Of a DNA stretch of 64,000 nucleotides, positions 1-9,056 are shown one piece after another. Origin of the DNA: Lineolata rhizophorae (Eukaryota; Ascomycota; Dothideomycetes; Lineolatales; Lineolataceae); assembly GCA_010093515.1 (NCBI GenBank), contig MU001672.1, forward strand, positions 1,353,556 through 1,417,555. Reading direction: 5' to 3'. The notes under the pieces are model-generated. The model worked only from the letters and a program-made list of their open reading frames with translations, did no database searches and was not told the DNA's origin. The translations under genes and the position numbers were made by a program. Numbering within the stretch: the first letter of the stretch is position 1; each line of letters opens with the position of its first letter.

Positions 1-1026
1 TATATGGTCGATTATCGCCTGCTCTTCGTTCGCAGTGAGCTTTGTTGAATTAGGTGTCTTTTCGCGCCTTTGAGTCGCTCCGTCGCGTCGGTCCTTTAGC
101 GTTGATCGGTGGACTCTGTATGTAGCTGCGGCGCGTCGTTCGCTCTGGATTTGGCCAGTCTGGAGAGCAGAGAGGGCAAGCTGTATTCTAGCTTCGTGAG
201 AGGACGATTCTGCGTAGGTAGCTAGACTCATAGTAGTTGAGATGATTTTTAGTGGGGGCTTGGCAAAAGTGGTCGGCTCGCTTGGGTGGTCGGTTCGCTT
301 GTGAAGTACGTTATATATATATATATATATTCTCTATTCGTATACTACGTACGTATTCGTTAGGCGAGGTTAGTTCGGGTCTCACGCGTATATGAACGAT
401 ACCGCAGCTTGTAGCTGGCCCTATTTAAAAGCACCGCTAAGCGCCTACGTCTTCGGTCGCCCGAGCCCGAGCAAGAGGGCGCCCGTAGCAGTCCAGACCC
501 GAGCAGTGAGCGAAGCGAGCGCAGCTCGTATCGTCCTACATGCTTGGTCGGCATCTTGGTTGAAGGTGTATTTGATGTAGTATGCCCTCTTCACTTCGAA
601 CTGGTCCAACGGAAGCGGATAGGCTTTTGGGCGTCTCTGCAACCTTCGGACTTGTCAGGAGGCTCTAGATGTATTTCTGGTTCACATTTGTCGGCACGGT
701 CAAGAACTTAATCCTAGGGCTACTATAGGTTCGCCATACAAATTTTCTCTAACTATTGGAGGTTAAAGAGTCGAAATGCTCCAAAATATGGGGAGGACCT
801 AGACTAAATACATATGCTTTTTCCATGTCCCCCGGCATATATGCAACTTGCACGACTAAGGACAGGTAAACTAGGTAGAACCTGATTTTATTTGATATTT
901 CTCGCCCATTCGTAATGATTTGGTGCCAGAGACGACTGCAAGTGAATTAGATGGCGGTGCCTTGAAAATCGAAAGAAGGTAAGAAACGGGGGACAAACAT
1001 TATATCTGCTAAAGGCTTTTCTGTAC
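1..1026. other. Intergenic, no gene recognised
   Basis: Moderately AT-rich sequence with only short frames on both strands, none resembling a known protein. It holds a TA dinucleotide run at 312-330. Nothing else can be supported. Confidence 0.5.
312..330. repeat. TA dinucleotide microsatellite
   Basis: About nine alternating T/A units in a row, a simple sequence repeat of the sort expected in the AT-richer part of a fungal chromosome. Confidence 0.85.
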
Positions 1027-1317
1027 TCAAAAATAGACAAGGATAGAGCGGCGTTCAGTGCCGAATAAGCTATAGTATGCCCTTAAAGCAGCATTATATT
1101 CGGCTTCTTGGTCTGTACCTAGCAACCCCATAGTCCTCGAGTAGGCTCCGAATTTGTGCGAGATAAATTCACTTGTTGAATTTGCCTTCTTCGGTGTCAG
1201 TTCAGTCAAAGTTGTGGGCAAAGGGAGGATAAAGCGCACTTTGTGCGCATATCCTGCCTGGAGGTTCCTTGAGATGTTTTGCCGGTCTTTACTCAGGAAC
1301 TCTACATGCCCAACCAA
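1027..1317 (-). pseudogene. Unrecognised decayed coding remnant
   Basis: A 96-codon minus-strand frame with protein-like composition, including GHVEFLSKDRQN, FGAYSRTMGLLGTDQEAEYN and ALRAYYSLFGTERR. It opens at a GTG rather than an ATG. Protein-like sequence appears to continue upstream (to about 1440) without one continuous frame, so the element looks broken. I cannot assign a family: it could be a host gene relic or part of an old mobile element. It lies in the same degraded margin as the two host pseudogenes downstream. Confidence 0.25.
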
Positions 1318-1440
1318 CTCTGAGTAGTTGTTACGATACAGGCGTCCTTCCCATTCTCAAAATGTGCGAGATTACCATATCTTCGACCATCTCTCGAAAG
1401 AACCGCCTTGCACCGTGGTGTATATACCCTAATAAGATCT

Positions 1441-2134
1441 TGTTGGTTCTGGTTATGCTAAGAACCGCTGCACCGCTACATTTCCGCCTAGAACGGCAAG
1501 CTGTCGCGCCGTCTAGCTACGTGGCGCTTGTGCCGTGGGTCCTGTTCCGGTTCCCGCTGTGGAGCCATTCTGGTCCCTGGATTTGCTACGGTTTTGAGAT
1601 CTAGCTCGGATCTGCCCCGCTATGTAAACCGTTTTAGAGCTCGCTGCACCAGCCTTACAGGTCATGTCTATAGGCGACAACACCTCCTAATCCCTCTAAA
1701 CTACTACACCAAAACGTCGTCAAGATAATATATCTCCATATATTTTACCAGCTCCGATTATTAGGAAACCTTAAGTGCAAGGTACTAACGTTAGTGTTTG
1801 AGTTTTTCTACAGGATTTTCATAGAGAATGTCCAACTCGGCTAAATCCGAATATGCGGGCCATAGACTGCGAAGCCGGCGCCACCTTGGCAGCAGCACTT
1901 ATCAGGGTATGGGAAAGGTCAACAGCCAAGGCGACTTGAATAGAACATGAAAATAACCGCTTGAAGCAGACGGGTACACTCTTGACGTGACATTGATTTA
2001 TAAGGTGCTAATCGATCCCTTATACAAAGTTTCTATAGAAGTTGTCGTCGAAGTCTAGGTCCATGGGTCCAGCCAGTGACCTCTCACTCAGTGACTCAAG
2101 ATGATGCGTAAGCGGTAACTGACAGCTCTGGCCT
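1441..2134. other. Intergenic, no gene recognised
   Basis: No supportable coding frame on either strand, and no repeat or RNA gene recognised. The sequence is AT-richer than the housekeeping block that follows 5.7 kb. Confidence 0.5.
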
Positions 2135-2633
2135 TTAAATCCTTTTGCGCGCACTTTCCAGAACTGTGCGGGAATCGCTGGTAATATATCCGTTGGCAAT
2201 AAGCTTCTCAACAAAATCAACTATCCAGTTCTGGCAATTGGGGGCCTGTAGAGAGTGTTAATAGTGGTGGAATTTGTATTGCTGGAGGACCTTCTCACCG
2301 CTGGGTCGAATGGATTAGCGCTGCGACCTGGAGGCGTCACGACATGGCCGTTGATTCAAGACGGTCGCGGGCTGTTGTATTTGACACCGCCCCTCCTGGA
2401 GTATCGGCAACGTATCGGTCGTGGACTTGGGTTAAGGCTAAGATCTGATAACCACGTCTTGTCGTTCTGAAGTCATAGTTGCTCTTGAACTCTAGGAAAA
2501 ACCTGGTAGCTGGGTTTCCAGTGGCATGAAGCAGCTTTCCCACATATTGCTCCCCTTTTGTGGGAATCCAGATAGCCCAATAAGCGTGTTTCGTACCATT
2601 CGAGAAGTCCGCCAAGTAGATCGTTCGTGCCAT
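2135..2633 (-). pseudogene. Small conserved fungal protein (DUF6914-like) with a frame break
   Basis: Exon 1 runs from ATG 2633 to 2299 and exon 2 from 2245 to 2135, around a 53-nt intron (2298-2246) with GTGAGA donor and CTACAG acceptor. Exon 1 gives MARTIYLADFSNGTKHAYWA, the block WIPTKGEQYVGKLLHATGNP and then FFLEFKSNYDF. Exon 2 gives NCQNWIVDFVEKLIANGY and ends in stop. This matches from memory a family of roughly 150-residue fungal proteins of unknown function, with an N-terminal WAIWIP block and a C-terminal NCQNW block. Between TTARDRLESTAM and the following segment VTPPGRSANPFDPA the frame changes once, near 2335-2345: the first frame stops at 2337 while the second continues to the splice donor. 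A one-base loss would explain it. Everything else is intact, so this is either a young pseudogene or an assembly error. Family name is my recollection. Confidence 0.6.
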
Positions 2634-2951
2634 TTTTCCTGGAAGAGAACGGGACGATATGTAAAAACGACGCGATATAACACAGACAAGTAGATGATGG
2701 AAGAGTACGAAGTATAGCAGATAGAGAGATGTAGAACTCGAAGTTCAAGACGATGATGGATGATAATCGAGCATACATATTGACCTGAGATCTTTATATA
2801 TTCCTAAGATTCTTGACTTCCTCGAAGACTAGCCAGTGGGAAAGTGTCGTATCGCGCGCGTCTACTTAGAAACCAAGACCAGTTTTGCCCTGCGGCACAG
2901 TGTGGACAGTGGAGACTTGTGATGCCATCTCAGACTTGCGCTGCTCTCCAC

Positions 2952-3376
2952 CAACCAAAGAGAAGCTCGTGCTGTGCCTCAACTAAATGATATTCATATC
3001 TGATGCGGCTCTAGAACAATGATTCGCTCTCGCCGGCTATTACTCTACACTTGCCAAACCGAAGCGCGTGCTGTGCCTCACCCTAGATCGAACTCAGTCC
3101 GCATTATACCGTTTGCTTCACTTTACCAAGCCGCAACACGTGCTGTGCCTTACCTGGAGGGCAAACTTGTGAAATTGAAGTGTGTTGTATTTTAGAAGGA
3201 AGGGTGTCGAAGTGCAGAGAAATATATAGGCACCCTTGATTATATAAGCGCGCTAGGCACGCTAGCCATTCTGACAAAACTCTCGCCATCATCGCTCATG
3301 CTAATGCTCGACCAAGCGCATTCGTTGGATACCAGCTCCTCCTGCTAAACCAAAGCGCTTGCTGTGCCTCGTCCTG
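2952..3376 (+). repeat. Four dispersed copies of a ~32-bp motif with core GCTGTGCCT
   Basis: Copies lie at about 2952-2985, 3053-3085, 3124-3155 and 3343-3376, all in direct orientation. A typical copy reads CCAAACCGAAGCGCGTGCTG followed by TGCCTCACCCT. The core GCTGTGCCT is identical in all four (starting at 2971, 3070, 3142 and 3361), while the flanks differ largely by C/T and G/A changes. Core-to-core spacing is 99, 72 and 219 nt. No open frame links the copies. They may be remnants of a tandem array, a protein-binding cluster, or pieces of a decayed repeat. Confidence 0.7.
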
Positions 3377-3912
3377 AAAATCAATTGAATCTTTGTCACA
3401 AGCTTAGCGGTGGGCTAGAAAGTGTATAAACCCTTTCTTAGGTAATGAGAAGAAGTAATTTATAAATTTAGCGTTTCCAGAGCAGCAACGGAGCTGTGCC
3501 GCAGCGCTAATTGGACCAAAACCTGAGGAGTGTTTTGCTCATGAGCCTGGGCTTTGACAGCTCCATGGGCGATGCCATTTGTTAGGGGACGCGTAATGGT
3601 ATTGAAAGCCTTGGAATCATTACCGTGGGAGGTCAGATCACATGGCATACTTCCTGTTTAGGTTTGGCCTTGACTAGGCCGCTTAGTCAGCTCGGAGTAC
3701 AGAATCGTAGCTGCTTGATAGTTGAATACGTCATCCGATTCCTCAACCTCCATCAACTAATCCTAACAATATGCACGATACGCGCCATGTATATGGATCA
3801 GACGACATCCTAGTTAGCTTCTGAGGAGCGGGGAATAGAAAGGAACTCTCTGACTCTTGAATTTTGAAATCAAAGATAGCTAACTCGAACTAGTGCGGCC
3901 TGCTCGTGGCAT
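3377..3912. other. Intergenic, no gene recognised
   Basis: Only a 62-codon minus frame (3460-3648) is open and it resembles nothing I know. This stretch is the 3' flank of the kinase pseudogene. Confidence 0.45.
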
Positions 3913-4970
3913 TCAACAGCCCATAGATATCGTGTAGTAGTCCCATGGATCCCAGGTGCTCTTATGTTGATCTAAAATCATTGGTAGGTACTTCTCGGAC
4001 CATTCGCCGAAATAATCGCACGTGTAGTGAGCCTTGCGATCTTCCCAGTAGGCCGGTAGCCAGCCTGCTTGCTCCCAGTCTATGATTGCAACGACTCGAG
4101 ACGGATTAGATAATGATAAAATGACGTTGCTTCGATGGAGATCTCCATGTGTGAACACAATTTCGCTATCGTCAGGAAGATCTTGGCGGAAGGGATCCGG
4201 CACACTGTGAGGATCAGGCATCGGTCGCTTGTATAGCGAGGTGAACCAATCGTGAAATTCTTTAACAGAGGTGAATGGCCCGGCTTCCGCTATGTATTGA
4301 AGGCTGATAGCTCTATCGTAGAGAGGACCCCGTGCGATGCTGCCTGCGCATTTGATGTGAATGCTTAGGGTTATATTGCTAGATAGGGAGATGCTGGCTT
4401 ACTCACCAATGAACATGTCAGTGGGATCTTGTTTGAGCTGGCGTACAGTATCGAAAATTCTCCGAAGCTCGCGGCAAATACGCGAGCGGTCATTCTCTTC
4501 CATCTCTTCCCAAGCTTGTTCCAAACTTCTTCCACTTATTGCTTCCATATAAAGGAAAACTTCGTCTCCATCAGTACGCCATCCGTAGATTTCGGGAACT
4601 GGTACGGCGTTTTTCAGGTAGTGTCGAATCACGTAAAGAGATTGACCTTCTGCGATTCTCATTTCGCTTCCCCATTTGACAAATAGATCCATAGACTCAA
4701 ACACAGCAGGTGAGGGACGTGCATTGTAGCTAGTAGAGACGCCTCTCCTCTTGTCTCCCCAATTAGTGCCAGTAAGATATTGGGTACGTGCTTGCTAGCG
4801 GACCTTATCCGGCGATGGCAACTGATTATAGTGCTGGAAAAAGGATGAGCTTTGGACATCGAAGTTTGCGTCCTTAAGGACTATTGGAGGTTTTGATAAG
4901 ACGAGCTTGGTTGACAGATGTTGTAGAGGGTTCGAGAGGACGTACCTGGGAGCGCGTAAATGGAGCTCAT
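3913..4970 (-). pseudogene. Aminoglycoside phosphotransferase-fold kinase with one premature stop
   Basis: Three exons fit exactly: 4970-4946 (ATG, MSSIYALP), 4880-4407 and 4343-3913, with introns 4945-4881 (GTACGT...AATAG) and 4406-4344 (GTGAGT...CGCAG). Together they give 310 codons in one frame, the usual length of fungal APH-family proteins. Visible landmarks are the N-terminal LPSPDKVR block, FVKWGSEMRIAEGQSL (P-loop/beta-3 lysine region), the Brenner catalytic motif FTHGDLHRSNVIL and the metal-binding IIDWEQAGW, then a C-terminal helix region. The family transfers phosphate from ATP to small molecules or proteins; fungal paralogues are mostly of unknown substrate. A single TAG at 4797-4795, directly after LPSPDKVR, interrupts the frame. 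A CAG-to-TAG change there is a CpA-to-TpA transition, as repeat-induced point mutation makes. No spliceable intron would remove it. The gene is therefore probably dead or carries a very recent null allele. Confidence 0.75.
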
Positions 4971-5748
4971 GACGGATCCCGAGGCAGGATGCCCAGCGTT
5001 TGCAGGACGGGCTGTGCTATAGGAGCCGACAATTGGGAAGTTAGTCAAACACTAGTGCATGAGCACAAGCTAAAATCGGGTCAGGAGTTTTTAGAGGGGG
5101 GAGAGTGACGAAGTTAAATGCGATGGAATGAATGAGCAGGGTAAAGTGTCCTTGTGCGGCGCGGGCCGTGCCACATATAACGTGTTCCATCAGTCATCCG
5201 GCCACCCCACCAAAATCCCAACGCGTCTTCCACCAAACACGCGATGCCGCCACAACACAACGTCCAGCAGCTCTAGAGGGAAGGTAGACTAGCTCTATCA
5301 AAGTAGGCGATTTAATCTAAGCAGGTATCAAGCTATCGGTAGGCCATAAAGCTATATAATATCCGTCGATCGACTCTCTAAGACTATATTAGGCCGTGTC
5401 GAGATATTAGCGAATCGGGCGCGGCGTTGCCATGGGTACGGCGCGGCGTCGCTAAGCAAACTGCCCGATCTGTGTTCCCGGCTCTAATCCTTGACCGCAA
5501 CACCATCCCATCACTATTACATACCGTCTGCCCAGACTTCTCTGCTAATCGCCTCTGAAATCCTCCCAAGGAGACTTTCGGCTTTGTCATTTCAAGACCA
5601 CCATCGTGTGTTGAGATATCCTTTTCACCGGGCGCGGTGCGCTGCGAGACGACGTCACAGCTGAGGCCTTCCGGCGTTCCCGCACCTCCGCCAGACACCA
5701 AGCGATCAACACACGGCATTCCATTCCTTCGCCGTCCACCAGACAACC
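4971..5748. other. Spacer between the kinase pseudogene and the GPI-protein gene
   Basis: No supportable gene. It includes the divergent upstream regions of the minus-strand kinase pseudogene and the plus-strand GPI-anchored protein gene. Base composition shifts from AT-rich to GC-rich across about 5.3-5.7 kb, marking the edge of the degraded margin. Confidence 0.5.
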
Positions 5749-6666
5749 ATGCGCATACCGGCCTCTTTACCGATTGTGAGCACGCTGCTCTTCGCAGCTA
5801 CTGTGCGCGCAAACCCCGACCCAGCCGCCCCCTTCGAGGCGCCCGTCATGGCCGGCGCCGCTAACGGCGACCTTTCGCCAGCCTTATCACCCAACAACGA
5901 GACCAGCGCGGAGGAAACTGGCACCAACGCGCGACGCGACAGCGCACCCGCGGCGCTGCTCCAGCGGCAAAACGATGACGACGACGACGGAGGCTGCTCG
6001 GCGGGCTACGGCAGCTGCGCGAGCATCGGCGCGGCGGGCTGGTGCTGCTCCTTCGGCTCGACGTGCACGCCCGACTTCGCGAACCAAGTGGCGTGCTGCG
6101 CCATGAACGTTGTGTGCACGGGGACCATCGGCGCGACCAACGTGCCCAACGTGCCGTCGTCGGCCGTCACGGGCGGCGGCAGCAGCGCCGACGTGACGCT
6201 GACGCTGCCGTCGTCGACGGGCGGCGGCTTCGTCGTGTCCGGCACGACGGCGACGGCCGCCGGCGCGCCCGCCGCCACGTCCACCCTCGACAACCCTTAC
6301 TACCCGTTCCCCGTCATCGCGACGACGTATTCGAACGCCGCCGCGTGCTCCTCCGCCTACTCGAAGTGCCAGGACGACGCAGGCAATTGCGCTGCCGCCT
6401 TGCAGGGCGACGTCGCGGGCATCACGGTCGTGGCGCCCAACGGCGGCGTCACCGTTCAAGGCGTGTCCGTCACGGTCGACGCGCCGGCTGCGACGTCCAT
6501 TTGCAGCAGCCTGAGTGCGGAGGCGTGCTCGGGTTTGCAGGTTGAGGCTTGCGCCGCGTTTGGGGACGGAGGCGGGGATGGTGGAGCACAAAGGCTGGGA
6601 GGTGTTGGTGGATTGGTGCAGCAGGCAGTAATTGCGGGCGCAGGCTGGTTGGCCTGGGTCTTGTGA
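5749..6666 (+). CDS. GPI-anchored cysteine-rich cell-surface protein
   Basis: Single-exon gene, 305 residues. It begins with a secretory signal peptide (MRIPASLPIVSTLLFAATVR, cleavage near residue 21), followed by a low-complexity spacer with an acidic run (NDDDDDGG near residue 75). A first Cys module with spacing C-x6-C-x8-CC-x5-C-x9-CC-x5-C (about residues 82-124) resembles fungal GPI-protein modules and distantly chitin-binding type-1 modules. It does not fit the hydrophobin spacing. A Ser/Thr/Gly linker leads to a second Cys module (about residues 198-267, containing YSKCQDDAGNC). The end is a Gly-rich stretch and a short hydrophobic tail (AVIAGAGWLAWVL), as expected for GPI-anchor addition. 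The protein is probably wall- or membrane-anchored; its exact role is unknown. The start is the first ATG before the signal peptide. Confidence 0.85.
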   Translation: MRIPASLPIVSTLLFAATVRANPDPAAPFEAPVMAGAANGDLSPALSPNNETSAEETGTNARRDSAPAALLQRQNDDDDDGGCSAGYGSCASIGAAGWCCSFGSTCTPDFANQVACCAMNVVCTGTIGATNVPNVPSSAVTGGGSSADVTLTLPSSTGGGFVVSGTTATAAGAPAATSTLDNPYYPFPVIATTYSNAAACSSAYSKCQDDAGNCAAALQGDVAGITVVAPNGGVTVQGVSVTVDAPAATSICSSLSAEACSGLQVEACAAFGDGGGDGGAQRLGGVGGLVQQAVIAGAGWLAWVL

Positions 6667-7272
6667 GGCGTTGCGGTGAAGAATTGGGGTTTGGTTCGTT
6701 GAGGATGGGGCGGTTCCTTGAGACGTACTCGCACTTGGGGTGTACGATTGGGATACCAGGAGGCGGAGTTGTGTCTAGTCAACTCCTTATTGGGTTCCTG
6801 GTTAGGAAGCAGACTCTTATTTTTCTGGTTGAGGAAGGGTTCTTTATTCCTCCATGCATGCGTTTGGCGTTGAATTGGGGCTGTTTCTGGTATTGGTAGG
6901 GATATCACTGGCCGCGGTACCGTCAGCGACCGTGCCAGACAGCCGGGACGCCATCCACGATTTAATGGGACGAGTCTTTCTTAACATATGGAGTGTTGTC
7001 CTGTAAAAATATAGCTGATCTCTGTACTACGTAGACTCCGATTGACCAATTAAACACGGTGGTTTAGTTGCTTTCAAGTGTCTATGACGTCAATCACGTG
7101 CCTTTACTACCCTTTCGGGCATAGAGCTATGGCAAAGACTCGACCAAAGCTCCACTTGTGCACGGCACCTCAAGCGAGTTCCACGACAGAAAAGCCACTC
7201 CAACAGAATATCACACTCAGCTGCAGTTCTTTGTAGCTTTGCCAATTGGTCACCTCATTCCGTCTACACGCA
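6667..7272. other. Intergenic spacer
   Basis: 3' flank of the GPI-protein gene and 5' flank of the CIA30 gene. A plus-strand frame overlaps the stop region of the upstream gene but has no family resemblance. No RNA gene or repeat recognised. Confidence 0.5.
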
Positions 7273-8514
7273 ATGAAACGCAAGCTCTTCCTTTTTGGCG
7301 GTGATAAGTGAGGCTCTCCTTCTTCCTGACTTCGCTAGCTCGATAAGTTCGGCAGCGCGACTGACTGGGGTTGCTCATCTACCTTAGGCCGTGGGACTCG
7401 TCCGAATGGACAGCTAGTGACGATCGTGTCCGTGGCGGCAAATCTCAGGTGGGTAACCCTTTCTTGTCTGGAACTGCACAATTTGGGCCCGTCCGCTCGC
7501 CATCTCAGATGTGCAATAGGATCGTGTGCCGAAATGCTGTCCCAGGGGCTTCTGAATCCCTTGCTGTGCGCTATGGTACACTATGATTGTTCTTCCCTCC
7601 AAAGATCTTACTTTCGGGGTTCCAAGTGCACCGCACCAGAGTTGCACACCTCTGGTTCGGTACCACCCACATACGCAACAAGCTAACTGCTCCTTTAAAG
7701 TCGTACCTCGACTGCTCCTCAAGCTGCTCTACAGCCAAGTTTCACGGCACACTTGATATCGCCACTCTTGGAGGAGCCGGCTTTGCTAGTCAGCGTACAG
7801 CCGGTAACGACCGCAATTGGGACCTTAGCGACTACGACGGCATCGAGATCAAGGTGGCCGAAGCAGATAGTAAGCCTGGCATCTCCATTTAGACAATTTT
7901 TTTCCGTCATTTGTGGAACCAGGTTCGCTAATCTGACAAAATAGCTAAGCGCTATACCTTCATCGTCAAGGACACGCTCCTGCCACGCAACCCGGACAAC
8001 GGACGCGAGCAGGCGACCATTTCGTGGGAATACGACTTTTGTGTGTCTCCATCAGAATTGGAGCGCGGTTCAGTGGCAACATTTTGGATCCCTTGGTCCG
8101 CGCTAAAGCCGACCTATCGTGGCAAGGAGAAGAAGCACGCCGACAAGTTAAAGACAGCGGAAGTCAAGAGGTTTAGCATCATGAATCGGAGGTAAGATCA
8201 GTTTCTACAAGACAGGCCGATAGCAAGGTCCCTGGCGATATGTCCGAATAGTTATCCGCCCACTAGAGACTGATCAGCTTCGACTCAACAGCTTCTTCGG
8301 CGACCAGGAAGGCGAGTTTTCGCTTTCGCTTCAGTCCATCTCTGCTGTCTTTAAATGTGAAAGCGAAGACGATGTCACGAGTGAGACCCAGACTCTCGCG
8401 ACCGACCTGGCTGAAGCAGAAAAGGGTTGGGCCTCAGAGAAGGAAAAGGCCATGCTGGAACTAAACTCGCAAGCGAATGGCGTATGTTACAGATCGCAGC
8501 GTTCTTCATTGTAG
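7273..8514 (+). CDS. CIA30-domain protein (complex I intermediate-associated family)
   Basis: Five exons join in frame: 7273-7307, 7388-7448, 7701-7869, 7945-8191 and 8292-8514, giving 244 residues. Donors include GTGAGG, GTGGGT, GTAAGC and GTAAGA. The protein opens MKRKLFLFGGDKPWDSSEWT, continues with SDDRVRGGKSQSYLDC, FHGTLDIATLGGAGFASQRT, DLSDYDGIEIKVAEAD, the block EQATISWEYDF, LKPTYRGKEKKHADKL and FSIMNRSFFGDQEGEFSLS. This order is diagnostic of fungal CIA30 proteins. CIA30/NDUFAF1 members assist assembly of the membrane arm of mitochondrial complex I, but this short form has no obvious mitochondrial presequence, so its exact role is inferred only from the family. After the conserved core comes a Glu/Lys-rich tail (about residues 195-235). 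A GTATGT at 8482 could be a further donor, so the last eleven residues are uncertain. The introns, especially the 252-nt second one, hold misleading open frames. Confidence 0.88.
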
Positions 8515-9056
8515 AAAATGTCTGGCTAACATGGTAGTAGGAACATGTTGGGAGGCCGCGGTATATGGATGTGGGCGTAACTCTATGGTGGGTAATCTTC
8601 TGGGGGGCCGTGGTAATCCTACTTTGGAAGTAGAATACTTGGCCAACTGCCTAACTTGGTATAACAGGAGAAATAGTTTAATACCATATAACTGTTTCTT
8701 CGCTAACGTAGACATGTCTCAAGCCGGCTACGACAAACGGTTAGTAGCACGTTTCGTTGACGCGAAGAGTGAAGGTCGAATCCATTGCTTATGTAAATGC
8801 ACGAATAAATGTCGATGAGGCAGGACCACTGGGCCGACAACGCCTGTTGAGCTGCGGCGCCAAAAGCGATTGTCTCCGCCTAACGTTTGAGCGGTCCACC
8901 GGACCGATAAAAAACGAAGCACAACAAAGGAAAATATCAGAATGAGAGACAGTTGGGTGGTAACCAGCAAAACACTCAAATGAACGCGAAACAACAAAGA
9001 ACTGAACTCCAAAGTCAACACCTCATTCCAAGCAATTTGCAAAACAACTCATGCAT
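8515..9056. other. Spacer between convergent genes
   Basis: Lies between the plus-strand CIA30 gene and the minus-strand CKB2-like gene, so it holds both 3' ends. Open frames here (for example 8477-8818 plus) lack family resemblance. No other feature seen. Confidence 0.5.

Noticed and set aside
2952-3376. CRISPR-like array
   Set aside because: Only four diverged copies with very uneven spacing in a eukaryotic sequence.
5749-6666. Hydrophobin identity for the Cys-rich surface protein
   Set aside because: It has eight cysteines in the first module, but the order and spacing do not match hydrophobins, and a GPI signal is present.
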